NCBI GenBank assembly: GCA_964342385.1
Contig: CAYFGP010000003.1
Span: forward strand, 1-64,000
DNA length: 64,000 nucleotides
Direction: 5' to 3'
Source of the DNA: Oceanospirillum sp964342385
GTDB lineage: Bacteria > Pseudomonadota > Gammaproteobacteria > Pseudomonadales > Halomonadaceae
Numbering within the stretch: position 1 is the first letter of the stretch; each line of letters begins with the position of its first letter. The notes under the pieces are model-generated. The model made no database searches. It saw only the letters and a program-made list of their open reading frames with translations, and was not told the DNA's origin. A program made the translations under genes and the position numbers. Below, piece by piece: positions 24,841-33,895 of the stretch.

Positions 24841-26058
24841 TTAGAAGCCCAAACCAAAGGCCATATAACCTACCAGCACTGCAGGTATCGCGCTATAAAG
24901 GGTTGCATAGAGGGATGCTCTGGGTGCTAATGCCAAGGCCGGAAATAAAGCATCACCATCATTACTGATCGCATTAGCCAGCTGAGCCGATAGTGGTACT
25001 AAGCCCTGCAGGTAAAGAGTTGTGGTAATAATCTGAGGGCCACAACCAGGAATAAAGCCAATTAAAATAGCTAAGGCAATTGTCATCAGGCCGAGGCTCT
25101 CAAACAAGTCCTTCAGATCAAGACCAGTAAAGTAAACCAGCAGTTCAAAACACAGGAAGCCAGTAATCACCCAAGCGGTAACAAAACTGGTTTCATTGGC
25201 GACCATATCAAGCAGGCGACCGCCGGTCGTGTTTTTGTCTGAACTATTTACTGCCCAGCTGTATCCTGGCGGCTGATTAATCCAAAGTAGTAAACTGACA
25301 ATAGCACCAGTAAAGCCTAACCAGGTGGCCGGTTGATACTGAGACCAAGGGCCAAACAGTCCATCAATATCCACTTGAAAGGCGGCCAGTAAGCCCAGAA
25401 TTAAGCCTGGCAACAGAAGCAAACGCCAACTCCAGTTTAATAGCTGGGGTATATTGCCTTTCTGAATACGACAAGTGGAGGGTGCTTGAGCGGTGTCGTC
25501 ATTGGGCTCAGGCTTAAGGAAATCGGTACCGTGAAATTTATCCAACGCGTAGCCAAAGATAATGCCTGATAAGGTAGATACGCCAAGCACTAAGGCTGCG
25601 GTCTGTGGTTCTGTGGCAATCAGTAGGAAACTGGCGTCACCCATAGTAGATATCAGCACAGCTACCAAAGCACCAAAGCTGATTTTGCCGTGGACAAACT
25701 GCGTCACGACAACGATGGCACCACCACAACCTGGGAGCATGCCCAAAAAGGCGGCAATTGGGACTTGCCATTTCGGATGGTTATTCAGGTAACCAATCAG
25801 ATCAGCACCTAAATAGTGTTGCATGGAGTAGATCAAAAGCAGGGATAAGGCGACAAAAACACTGACTGCCAGGTAGGCATCGCTGAGAGTTTCAACCATC
25901 AGCATAAAGAGCTCTGGTTGTATCAGGAATGACAGGCTGTCATTCATCGCCCAGAGTACTGTCAGTCCTATAAGTGCCAGTGCTGTGGCTTGATAACCCC
26001 GACTCCAGTGGGCGTAATGATTACGCCAACGCTCGGTTACAGTGCTCAAACTATTCAT
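24841..26058 (-). CDS. ArsP_2-type 10-TM putative manganese/heavy-metal exporter
   Basis: About 405 residues, polytopic, with a hydrophilic centre near residue 190. The halves carry matching motifs: FLGMLPGCGGAIVVVTQF near 114 and IGFIPGCGPQIITTTLY near 340, each followed by a polar segment with Gly-Asp (STMGDASF, SNDGDALFPA). This duplicated GCGG/GCGP pattern is that of the ArsP_2 group, called putative manganese transporters or heavy-metal exporters. ATG 26058 overlaps the stop of the upstream gene as ATGA, so translation is coupled, and CAGGAGG lies just upstream. The Fur-like box ahead of the pair suggests iron- or manganese-responsive control. Confidence 0.8.
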   Translation of the reverse strand: MNSLSTVTERWRNHYAHWSRGYQATALALIGLTVLWAMNDSLSFLIQPELFMLMVETLSDAYLAVSVFVALSLLLIYSMQHYLGADLIGYLNNHPKWQVPIAAFLGMLPGCGGAIVVVTQFVHGKISFGALVAVLISTMGDASFLLIATEPQTAALVLGVSTLSGIIFGYALDKFHGTDFLKPEPNDDTAQAPSTCRIQKGNIPQLLNWSWRLLLLPGLILGLLAAFQVDIDGLFGPWSQYQPATWLGFTGAIVSLLLWINQPPGYSWAVNSSDKNTTGGRLLDMVANETSFVTAWVITGFLCFELLVYFTGLDLKDLFESLGLMTIALAILIGFIPGCGPQIITTTLYLQGLVPLSAQLANAISNDGDALFPALALAPRASLYATLYSAIPAVLVGYMAFGLGF

Positions 26059-26531
26059 TGCACAGTACCCTCCTGAAGACATTCCTGTACACGCTCATTG
26101 TGTTCGATATTTTCATTCAGCAAGGCATAGGAGTGATCAAAGATCTTGTAGTCGTACTCCAGGGTGAGTGCACAGATCTCCTGCTGATAATCGATAGAGG
26201 CCTGTTCTGCCTGTTTGATCTGGCCGAGTAGTAACGTCGATGAATCAGCTTTGGGCGGCATAATCAGTTGGGTGTCAACCAAAGAGGAAGGAGAATGATC
26301 CGGTTGAATACGGCCAAGACAACTGAGTAAGGTCTGATAATGAGACCAGTCTTCCTGATGAGCGGTATGGGCCAGGCTTCTTAGCTTTTTACTCAAGTTA
26401 CGCGGATGAGTGGCTTCCAGCAAGCGATAAAGAGCACAGGTCACAAGCTCATTGACAGCAGCTTTTCTCAGTTTATCAATGACCTGCTCTTGCAGATAAT
26501 CCGGGTAAGGGTAAACGTCAGTTTTATACAT
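26055..26531 (-). CDS. ferritin-like helical protein (probable), coupled to metal exporter
   Basis: A 158-residue all-helical protein. Glu and His residues recur in a four-helix order: ELVTCALYRLLEATH (helix 1), HTAHQEDWSHY (helix 2), EQASIDYQQEICAL (helix 3) and NENIEHNERVQEC (helix 4). That is the ligand layout of ferritin-like di-iron or di-manganese bundles, but the exact ExxH spacings are not perfect, so the assignment is tentative. It overlaps the exporter gene by 4 bases and lies 18 bases from a Fur-like box, so a role in metal storage or sensing for the exporter is plausible. Cys residues (C31, C86, C117, C152) are unusual for a ferritin. Confidence 0.5.
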   Translation of the reverse strand: MYKTDVYPYPDYLQEQVIDKLRKAAVNELVTCALYRLLEATHPRNLSKKLRSLAHTAHQEDWSHYQTLLSCLGRIQPDHSPSSLVDTQLIMPPKADSSTLLLGQIKQAEQASIDYQQEICALTLEYDYKIFDHSYALLNENIEHNERVQECLQEGTVQ

Positions 26532-26894
26532 AAACAGATCTTTTTAAAAATGAGAATCAATCTTATTTGTATTTAAAATAGCATGGTTTTTGTGCACCGG
26601 CTACCTTTACATGGGCTGATCAGGCTCTGCTCGACTAAAGTGGGTTATCGGTGGTCGTGTCCAAGACGTCCGTATGATCAATTATGCTTGTGGTGATTAT
26701 GCTGGGATGGGCATTGTGCGATGGCATAGGGTTCGAGGAGTATGGCTAAAGGAAGAAGTGTAAGTTATCAACGGAAAAAGATATTTATTGCTGTGAAAGC
26801 AGATACTGACTGAGGTTCCTGATATAGTGGCGCTTCTTTTTTCTGTGCTGATTCTTCAGCCTGAGCTGTTTATTTATCGTAGTCCGGGATATCC
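26532..26894. other. divergent promoter region with Fur-like box
   Basis: About 360 bases without a gene between the ferritin-like gene (-) and the rhlE-type helicase (+). Apart from the Fur-like box at its left end I see no clear element. Confidence 0.6.
26549..26567 (-). promoter_or_regulatory. Fur-like box
   Basis: AATGAGAATCAATCTTATT differs in two positions from the palindrome AATGAGAATCATTCTCATT often seen in Fur boxes of marine and pseudomonad species. It lies 18 bases upstream of the ferritin-like gene, where bound Fur (or Mur) would block transcription. Confidence 0.65.
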
Positions 26895-28544
26895 ATGACA
26901 TTTTCCACGCTAGGCTTAATAGAGCCGATCCTAACCGCTGTTGCTGAACAAGGTTATCAAACTCCGACACCTGTTCAGGCGCAGGCGATTCCCCTGATTC
27001 TGCAAGGCCGTGATCTGCTGGCAGGTGCTCAGACGGGTACCGGTAAAACCGCCAGTTTTGTACTACCGATTCTGCATCAGCTGGCCAGTGGTGAAACGCA
27101 ACGGGCAAAACGGGTGCGTGCGTTGATTTTGGTTCCGACTCGTGAACTGGCTCAGCAGGTGGAAGACGATATCGCCCGTTATGGCAAGCAGCTCAATCTG
27201 ACGGCGATGGCGATGTTTGGTGGTGTCGATAGCGAACCACAGAAACAGCGTCTGTTAGAGGGGGTTGATATTCTGGTGGCGACACCGGGTCGTCTGTTGG
27301 ATATGGTTTATCAGAGAGCGATTCGCTTTGATGAGCTGGAATATCTGGTGTTGGATGAAGCGGACCGTATGCTGGATATGGGCTTTATCGCTGATATCCG
27401 CAAGATTATTGAGCGTTTGCCAGAGCAGAAACAAAGTTTGTTGTTCTCTGCGACCCTAACCGATGATGTGCGCTATCTGGCTCAGGACTTTACCGTTGAT
27501 CCGGCCGAAGTATCAGTGGCTAGTGATCAGAGTAACAAACCGGATATTGAACAGTGGTTGATTACTGTCGATAAGGATCAGAAGTCCGCTCTGCTAAGCC
27601 ATCTGATTAAAGAAAATGACTGGCAGCAGGCGTTGATCTTTATTCGTACCAAACACGGTGCGGCCAAGCTGGTATCCCAGTTGGAGAAACGTGGTATTGC
27701 GGCGGACTCTATTCATGGTGATCGGAGTCAGGCGATGCGCGAGCAAATTTTGGATGATTTCAGATCTGGCAAACTGTCCCTGCTGGTGGCAACAGGGGTT
27801 GCGGCCCGTGGTATCGATATCGATCAGCTTGAGCGCGTGGTGAACTACGATCTGCCTGATGATGCCGATGACTACATCCATCGGATTGGCCGTACCGGTC
27901 GTGCGGGTGCTTCTGGTGAGGCGATATCCCTGCTATCTAAGGATGACTTTAAGCGTCTGTGTGCCATCGAAAGCCGTCTGGGTCATCTGATTGATCGTAA
28001 AGAAGTTGCAGGCTTCGAAGCGAAGAAGGTGGTACCTATCTCTATCCTGAATTATGTGCCTAAGCATAAGCGAGAGGGTGGAGACAATCGTGCGAATACT
28101 GGTGATCGTGGTAACGAAGGTCGTCAGCGTAAAGAGGGCCAGCGTCGCTCTGATTCTAGTCGCTCTGATTTGAGAGGCCTAGATTCCAGAGGCCCAGATT
28201 CCAGAGGCAATAGGCAGAACCGTGATGATAATCGAGGCCGTAGAGACCGAGATAATAAGCGGGGTGATCGTCGCGGCAATGATAGTCCATGGAAAGAGGG
28301 CAATGAGCGAGCTAATCGCAACGAGCGCTCATCTGATGGTAAACAAGATCCTTGGGGCAAGCCGAATAGCGGCAATAAACCTCGTCGAGATAACAAAGGT
28401 GATTTTGAACCGATCAAGCGCAAGAGCCGCGATCAGGGTGAGGGTAAGGGGCTGCACCAGGAGCGTGGTAGAGGTGATGCTGATAAAGGTAGCCAGCGTA
28501 ATGACTCGGGCGGCAAAGACCCTTGGTCAAATTGGCGTAAGTGA
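26895..28544 (+). CDS. rhlE: DEAD-box RNA helicase, RhlE type with long basic tail
   Basis: A 549-residue RNA helicase. Motifs in order: Q motif (GYQTPTPVQAQAIP), I AQTGTGKT, Ia PTRELA, II DEAD, III SAT, IV FIRTKHGA, V ARGIDID, VI HRIGRTGRAG. The core ends near residue 370. The tail of about 170 residues is low in complexity, rich in Arg, Gly, Asp, Asn and Ser with repeats such as LDSRGPDSRGNR, likely an unstructured RNA-binding extension. RhlE enzymes remodel rRNA and degradosome RNA, especially in the cold. It converges on a second DEAD-box gene across a nested inverted repeat. Confidence 0.9.
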   Translation: MTFSTLGLIEPILTAVAEQGYQTPTPVQAQAIPLILQGRDLLAGAQTGTGKTASFVLPILHQLASGETQRAKRVRALILVPTRELAQQVEDDIARYGKQLNLTAMAMFGGVDSEPQKQRLLEGVDILVATPGRLLDMVYQRAIRFDELEYLVLDEADRMLDMGFIADIRKIIERLPEQKQSLLFSATLTDDVRYLAQDFTVDPAEVSVASDQSNKPDIEQWLITVDKDQKSALLSHLIKENDWQQALIFIRTKHGAAKLVSQLEKRGIAADSIHGDRSQAMREQILDDFRSGKLSLLVATGVAARGIDIDQLERVVNYDLPDDADDYIHRIGRTGRAGASGEAISLLSKDDFKRLCAIESRLGHLIDRKEVAGFEAKKVVPISILNYVPKHKREGGDNRANTGDRGNEGRQRKEGQRRSDSSRSDLRGLDSRGPDSRGNRQNRDDNRGRRDRDNKRGDRRGNDSPWKEGNERANRNERSSDGKQDPWGKPNSGNKPRRDNKGDFEPIKRKSRDQGEGKGLHQERGRGDADKGSQRNDSGGKDPWSNWRK

Positions 28545-28570
28545 TTGTTGCGCTGAGCCTTTTTCGAAGT

Positions 28571-28800
28571 GAGGCTCGTGTAGGTTGGGTAGAGCGGCAC
28601 GTTACAACCATCAGGTTTGTAAAGTATTTGAACCGCGAAACCCAACGGCAGATTAGCGTACCCCCGATACATAATTATTTTTAGGGGCACGTTTTAATAG
28701 AATGGGCGAGTGTTAGAGAGTTCATGTTGGGTTTCGCGAGGTAAGATCTTCTCTATTTATCAATATCTTACCATCGCTCTACCCAATCTACACAAGCCTC
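28571..28800. repeat. nested inverted-repeat element (MITE- or REP-like)
   Basis: Outer arms 28571-28596 and 28775-28800 match in inverse at 24 of 26 positions and contain TTGGGTAGAGCG. Inner arms CGCGAAACCCAAC (28634-28646) and GTTGGGTTTCGCG (28726-28738) match exactly. The element is about 230 bp, has no ORF of its own and fills the space between two convergent helicase genes. Sequences of this GTAGGTTGGGT/GAAACCCAAC type recur in many proteobacterial genomes as intergenic repeats. Confidence 0.7.
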
Positions 28801-28838
28801 ATTCCAAGTCGGTCTTATGGTGTGTGGGCTTTACCCTG

Positions 28839-30110
28839 CTATTTCTTACCCCAGATATCCTGAGTTCTTGCGGCTGCAGCTGCTGCTTCACGCAACTTAT
28901 CCTTCTTGCTCTTACGCTTACCTTTAACGGGAGCCTGACCTTTCTTTGCCAGCACCTCTTGTGGGACTTCCGAGTTACGCTCAAAACCGGCAACCGTCTC
29001 GCGAATTACCTTAATCTTGTTACGCTTTTCGATCAGCTTAAAGTGGGCATCGCTTTCATGATCCACAAAAGACAGAGCTAATCCCTCTTCACCGGCACGG
29101 GCGGTACGTCCGATACGATGCACATAGTCTGCTGGAGAACGTGGCAAGTCGTAGTTCAATACACAAGGCAGGTTAGGAATATCAATACCGCGGGCGGCCA
29201 GGTCCGTTGCGATCAGGATACGGCTATCGCCATTTTTAAAGTTTTTCAGCGCCTGATTACGCTCTACCTGGCTCATATCACCGTGTAGGGTTTCGGCGGC
29301 AATACCCGCTTTAAACAGCTTATTCTCAACGTTATTAGCGGTACGCTTACTCGCAACAAAAACTAGCACTTGGATCCAGTTCTCCTGTTCCAGCAGATGC
29401 TTTAACAGCGCAGTGCGGTTATCTCTATCAACCTCAATGGCGGTTTGTACCAGCTGTTCTGGAATCGTACTTTCCTGTTGAATTTCGATCTCAACAGGAT
29501 TTACCAGCAGATTATCGATCAGTGAACGGACATCCTGTGGGAAGGTCGCCGAGAATAACAGGTTTTGACGCTTTTTCGGTAGCAGATCCAGAATGGTACA
29601 CAGCTCATCGGCAAAACCCAGATCCAGCATACGGTCCGCTTCATCCAGTACCAGAGTATCTACGGCATTCAGCTTAATGGCGTTACGTTCAATCAGATCG
29701 ATCAAACGCCCCGGTGTTGCCACCAGCACATCACAACCACCGCGCATTCCTTGCATTTGTGGATTAATCGATACACCACCATATACGGCCAGAGTCTTTA
29801 GCTTTCTTGGAAAGTGTCGGGCGTATTGTCGCACGGCTTCTTCAACCTGAACCGCTAGCTCACGGGTGGGTACCAGAACTAACGCGGCAACATGATTACC
29901 AGATGGCTTTTCCTCGGTCAGTAAGCGCTGCAAAATCGGCAGGCTGAAACCTGCAGTTTTACCGGAACCGGTTTCTGCTGCGGCTAGTACATCACGGCCT
30001 TCAAGGGTCGCCGGAATCGCTTTTTGCTGGATAGGTGTGGGGTGTTGGTAACCCAGCTCCGACAGGGCTGTAACCAGATGCTCAGAAAGACCAAGGGAGA
30101 TAAAAGACAT
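28839..30110 (-). CDS. DEAD-box RNA helicase
   Basis: A 423-residue helicase. Q motif GYQHPTPIQQKAIP, I AETGSGKT, Ia PTRELA, II DEAD, III SAT, V ARGIDI, VI HRIGRTARAG are all present. The tail (about residues 380-423) is short, rich in Lys and Ala and ends DIWGKK, unlike the long Arg/Gly tail of its convergent neighbour. It is closest to RhlE-like or SrmB-like enzymes; the exact subgroup is uncertain. It should unwind short RNA duplexes during ribosome assembly or mRNA decay. The two helicases are distinct proteins, not a recent duplication. Confidence 0.9.
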   Translation of the reverse strand: MSFISLGLSEHLVTALSELGYQHPTPIQQKAIPATLEGRDVLAAAETGSGKTAGFSLPILQRLLTEEKPSGNHVAALVLVPTRELAVQVEEAVRQYARHFPRKLKTLAVYGGVSINPQMQGMRGGCDVLVATPGRLIDLIERNAIKLNAVDTLVLDEADRMLDLGFADELCTILDLLPKKRQNLLFSATFPQDVRSLIDNLLVNPVEIEIQQESTIPEQLVQTAIEVDRDNRTALLKHLLEQENWIQVLVFVASKRTANNVENKLFKAGIAAETLHGDMSQVERNQALKNFKNGDSRILIATDLAARGIDIPNLPCVLNYDLPRSPADYVHRIGRTARAGEEGLALSFVDHESDAHFKLIEKRNKIKVIRETVAGFERNSEVPQEVLAKKGQAPVKGKRKSKKDKLREAAAAAARTQDIWGKK

Positions 30111-30402
30111 AAAGCGGGCAATACTCTGTGAAATGGGAAAGGCTGCGCATTCTAACAGAGTTTACGGGCGATAACAGGCAGAAGAAGGTGATGAAAGTTC
30201 TGGTGCAATATTGGGTTGTACGCATCCACAGAAAAGTTTTCCGATATTCTTCGATCAAGGGTTAGAGAATAAAGTGCTTTGTTATAGAGAAACGTTTGTA
30301 TGAGGGTGCTTATTATCCGAAACCGCGGACGATTTTTTCACCTGGCAAGGGATAGAGTGATTGATCTGTGCTTATTATTGGTATTCACGAGAATTAAACA
30401 TT

Positions 30403-30804
30403 ATGAACCTCACTCTATCCGAATTGTATCAAATGATACGTTTCAGCTTTGTTGGTATTGCTGCCAGCGTTGTGCATCTGATTGTTGCGGCGATAGCTTT
30501 GACTTATTGGCCCGAACTGCATGAAGGCAGTGTTAATGTGATGGCTTATAGCGTTGCTTTTATGGTGTCTCTATTAGGGCATCAAAAAGTCACTTTTCAA
30601 CGTAAGGTCGCATTGTGGCGTTTTTTATTGTTGTCTTGGGCTGGACTGGCCGTTAACTATGCGGTGTTGTTTTCCATGTTAGCTTTGGGTTTGTCAGGAA
30701 TGTTTGTCATGGTGCCTGCAGTGGGGGTAGCCGCTATGGCGAGTTATCTTTTAGCCAGAAACTGGGCATTCGCGGCAGAGCAGCCTGCAGCCGAGCAAGC
30801 GTGA
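30403..30804 (+). CDS. GtrA family membrane protein
   Basis: A 133-residue protein with four predicted helices (about residues 10-32, 43-60, 70-93, 98-120). The motif MIRFSFVGIAASVVHL at the first helix, GHQKVTF in the second loop and LLARNWAF near the end mark the GtrA/DPMS family, whose members flip undecaprenyl-linked sugars or assist glycosyltransferases. ATG 30403 is preferred; longer frames upstream lack a ribosome binding site. No glycosyltransferase gene is adjacent, so its partner is unknown. Confidence 0.8.
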   Translation: MNLTLSELYQMIRFSFVGIAASVVHLIVAAIALTYWPELHEGSVNVMAYSVAFMVSLLGHQKVTFQRKVALWRFLLLSWAGLAVNYAVLFSMLALGLSGMFVMVPAVGVAAMASYLLARNWAFAAEQPAAEQA

Positions 30805-30845
30805 GCAACTGTAGTCAGGTATTGGTAGTTAGGTGTTAGTAGGTA

Positions 30846-32018
30846 CTATTTGCTATAGAACAATTTGGCCTGCTCATTCTCCTCAAAGGCATCGGGTTGA
30901 GTACCAAACAAGCGGCTGGCCAGATACTGGTGGAAGTCCACCAGAATTTTCTCCATGCTCACCAGCTTACCGCCTTGTGACTTTCTGGCATGCATGCCTC
31001 TTTGTACCCGTTCACAAATCACTTTGTCTTCGGTGAGAAAGGCATTGGTGAATTGGAACTCTTCTGAACTGAAGTCAGTGATCTTATGTTCAGATAGTCC
31101 GCCAGGAATCACCTGGCAATGTTCACCATCCACGGGCAGGATCTGAATCCAGTCGAAGCCTTCGTAGGTGATAATGCCGACAAAGGAGGGCGGCAGAAAC
31201 AGTAGAAGATAGTGATCATACACTTCTGGGTAACTGCCGCTGAGCCACTTCATGATTTTGCCACGGTTGTCTTTCATTTTACCGCCGGTTAGTGTCCATT
31301 CTGAGCTACCGGCAACATAGTAAGCCTGTTTTGTGGGTGTTTGTGTTTCCAGGGTTTCCTTATGCACCTTAAACAGGTGGTAGCTTTCAATACCGTTTTC
31401 TACGGCCAGTTTCCAATTGGCGTGCCAGTGTTCCGTCGGCAGTTGATAGCACTGATTGAAGCGTTGTAGCTCAAAATGACCGAGGTAGTCATCTAATCCT
31501 TTGATCCTTTCTCTAAAGACTATACTTTGGGCTTCACTCGGCTGTTCCGACAGGTTAATAAATACCAAACCGTTCCAGCATTCCAGGGCAAACTGTGGCA
31601 GGCAATGTTTGGCTTTATCAATCTTGACCTCACCAGTCATCGGCGCGCCTTTAAATTGACCGTTATCGCCAAAGGTCCAGGCGTGATAGGGGCAAACAAT
31701 ATTCTTTTCGATACGACCATATCCCAGATCTAATAGTGGTGTACCGCGATGACGACAAATATTAGACAGGGCTCTGAGTTGAGCGTCTTGCCCCCGGATA
31801 ATCGCAATGGGCTCACCGGCCAGATCCAGAGCGAGATAATCACCGGGGTTTTGTAATTTAGCCTCTGCACAGATAAAGACCCAATCATTATGAAAGATAT
31901 GTTGGACCTCTTCATCGTATACGCGCTGATCATGATAAGTGGCCAGAGGTAAGCACTGGGCTTGGTCAATAGAAGCTTGGGCGGCTTGTTGATAGGCTTG
32001 TAACAATTCTAGGCTCAC
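30846..32018 (-). CDS. Rieske-type ring-hydroxylating oxygenase alpha subunit
   Basis: A 390-residue oxygenase. The Rieske centre is formed by CRHRG (near residue 89) and CPYHAW (near 109). The catalytic domain has the mononuclear iron signature ENGIESYHLFKVH near 208-220, where the two His (H215, H220) bind iron, with the bridging acid likely in the Glu/Asn of the same segment. It is in the group of GbcA-like and choline monooxygenase-like enzymes; the substrate is not clear. GTG start with GGGGAAT upstream. A ferredoxin-reductase partner is not in the window. A TetR regulator is divergent, with two palindromes between them. Confidence 0.85.
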   Translation of the reverse strand: MSLELLQAYQQAAQASIDQAQCLPLATYHDQRVYDEEVQHIFHNDWVFICAEAKLQNPGDYLALDLAGEPIAIIRGQDAQLRALSNICRHRGTPLLDLGYGRIEKNIVCPYHAWTFGDNGQFKGAPMTGEVKIDKAKHCLPQFALECWNGLVFINLSEQPSEAQSIVFRERIKGLDDYLGHFELQRFNQCYQLPTEHWHANWKLAVENGIESYHLFKVHKETLETQTPTKQAYYVAGSSEWTLTGGKMKDNRGKIMKWLSGSYPEVYDHYLLLFLPPSFVGIITYEGFDWIQILPVDGEHCQVIPGGLSEHKITDFSSEEFQFTNAFLTEDKVICERVQRGMHARKSQGGKLVSMEKILVDFHQYLASRLFGTQPDAFEENEQAKLFYSK

Positions 32019-32118
32019 GGTAATTCCCCTATGCAGTCCCTTTTTATACAGGACTTTATCATCTGCTATCTAACTATAGATTTTGGTCGTTCTAATGCAA
32101 AAGTGGATTGATTTTTTA

Positions 32119-32172
32119 TTTGTCGGATATGACAATAAATGCATGCTAGATTAAACTGTCTTAAATGACAAT
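32119..32172. promoter_or_regulatory. twin TetR-type operators
   Basis: TGTC-N6-GACA occurs at 32121-32134 and again at 32157-32170, centres 36 bases apart. The first extends to TTGTCGGATATGACAA. Both lie between the divergent Rieske and TetR genes, so binding could repress both. Confidence 0.65.
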
Positions 32173-32191
32173 ATATTTTTGAGGTGAGTCG

Positions 32192-32773
32192 ATGGGCCGT
32201 CCGAGTAAAAAAGAGCAGCGTACGGAAGAGATTGTCAGTGCATTTTATCGTTGTGTGGCTCTCTATGGCCTGGAAGGTAGTACGCTAGAGCGCATTGCGG
32301 AAGAAGCTGGTCTCAAACGCAGCTTAGTGCGACATTTTGTTGGTAATCGTGAAGAGCTTGTTGGTTTATTGGTCGATAAGGTGCTTATTTTGTCGGCTGA
32401 ACACTGGCAAGGGGTTATGACCTTGTTACCGGCAGAGAATGGGGCGGAGTATTTGTTAGAGGTGTTGTTTAGCCCTGAATACAATGATGCGGAATATACG
32501 CTGGTGATTGAGTCCTTAATTTTCTCCGCAGGTCGTGATGAGGCTTTACAGCAACGCATGCAAGAGTGGATGCAGGGCTTTACTGATGATGTCGCCGCTG
32601 TGTTGAAAAAAGATTATCCCTCAGCCAGTGAACAGCAATTGGCAGCAGTGTCTTACGGTTTAATCTCCCTGTACTTTAACCTGGATTCTTTAGCACCTTT
32701 GGGCATGAACCATATCTATCGCCAACCGGCCCAGGTTGCAGCAGGTTATCTGCTCGATGTGCTGAAAAACTGA
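32192..32773 (+). CDS. TetR/AcrR family regulator
   Basis: A 193-residue repressor. Residues 8-55 hold the TetR helix-turn-helix (TLERIAEEAGLKRSLVRHFV), and the remaining helices form a ligand-binding domain with no recognisable specificity. It is divergent from the Rieske oxygenase and preceded by twin palindromes, so autoregulation and control of the oxygenase are likely. Ligand unknown, presumably the oxygenase substrate or product. Confidence 0.85.
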   Translation: MGRPSKKEQRTEEIVSAFYRCVALYGLEGSTLERIAEEAGLKRSLVRHFVGNREELVGLLVDKVLILSAEHWQGVMTLLPAENGAEYLLEVLFSPEYNDAEYTLVIESLIFSAGRDEALQQRMQEWMQGFTDDVAAVLKKDYPSASEQQLAAVSYGLISLYFNLDSLAPLGMNHIYRQPAQVAAGYLLDVLKN

Positions 32774-32804
32774 GAACAAAGGGCTAACTTGAGATCTTAA
32801 GAAA

Positions 32805-33692
32805 TCAGTGTGGATCTAGTAGCGCATTGACCTCTCGTTCTGACCAACGTTGTTCGTAGGGCACAAATACCTGTTCCGTCAGCAGCAGTGCCCCATAGGT
32901 GTAGTTGGCCCGTAAGCCCAGTCTGACTTTGGGGATTCCAGTCGCAGAGCTATGATTTCTACGTCGATGGGGATCAAGAAAAGAGGACATCTGAATAGCC
33001 TGACTGACATGGATCGCTTCGTGGCGCCACAGTGTTTCATCATGGAAATAATCCTTACGAAATACCACACTTCTGCCTCGGGCTTCACCAATGGCATTGA
33101 TGCCATCAATGTCGACTTTATCGACCTTGCCGTATAACAGGCCCCGCTTAATACCCACGCTATTAGCGTTTGCAAGAAGATCCAGCGCATACACGGTCTC
33201 AATATAATCCACATCTATATGCAGCCAGGTATCGCTATCCAGCCAGCTTTGAATCCAGTCTTGAGTGTATGCCTGTATAGCGTTTTGATGAGATGCAGAG
33301 CTTTGGTGAAGGATAGAGCTCTGGGTTGCAAATGGAGTGGTCAGCCGCAGCTCAATAGGGCCGACACCATAGCGAATATGGGATAGAGGGTGTAGACCCA
33401 GAGTGGTGTTTTCTACGATAGAAGAGCTGAAATAACTCATTGCTAACCCCTGCTCGATATTGCCTTTTGCTATGATTTTTCGGGATTCATAAAAGCCATA
33501 GCCGCCCACAGCACCAACTGCTGCAACCTTTGTCAGATCTTCAAAATTATGGATTTCGCCATAAACATAAGCGGTGATAACAGCCAGAGCAGAGGTCATA
33601 AGGATATTGATATTGCGTGCTTTACTTTCGGAGGTCGCGTAAGCCGGTGATGATAAGAGCATGCCAACTATGATCAGTGCACTGACTTTCAT
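32805..33692 (-). CDS. secreted protein with HExxH motif, unknown family
   Basis: About 295 residues. A signal peptide (MKVSALIIVGMLLSSPAYA) is followed by a possible helix near 32-50, then a mixed region. LWRHEAIHVSQ near residue 233 contains HExxH, the zinc site of many metallopeptidases, in a context like the HELxHVxQ of DUF4157-type proteins. No third ligand is clear. If active it would be a periplasmic or secreted peptidase; it may also be a relic fold. ATG 33692 is preferred because AGGAGG lies 8 bases upstream; the longer open frame upstream is not coding. It converges on the TetR gene. Confidence 0.6.
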   Translation of the reverse strand: MKVSALIIVGMLLSSPAYATSESKARNINILMTSALAVITAYVYGEIHNFEDLTKVAAVGAVGGYGFYESRKIIAKGNIEQGLAMSYFSSSIVENTTLGLHPLSHIRYGVGPIELRLTTPFATQSSILHQSSASHQNAIQAYTQDWIQSWLDSDTWLHIDVDYIETVYALDLLANANSVGIKRGLLYGKVDKVDIDGINAIGEARGRSVVFRKDYFHDETLWRHEAIHVSQAIQMSSFLDPHRRRNHSSATGIPKVRLGLRANYTYGALLLTEQVFVPYEQRWSEREVNALLDPH

Positions 33693-33895
33693 AGTGTTAA
33701 CCTCCTGACTCCATTGGATCACGAGTAAGCTGTGGTAATAGCCTACTGTTTTAGATGGGTATTTTAGGTGGATATGATTTGAGCGTAGGAGAGATTGACA
33801 AGACTGCCCAGAAGAATAGCGCAACCCGCCTATCAGGACGGGTGCAGAAGGGCTCGAATTTTTATGTTTTGCAGTTTCATAATGCCGTATAAAAG

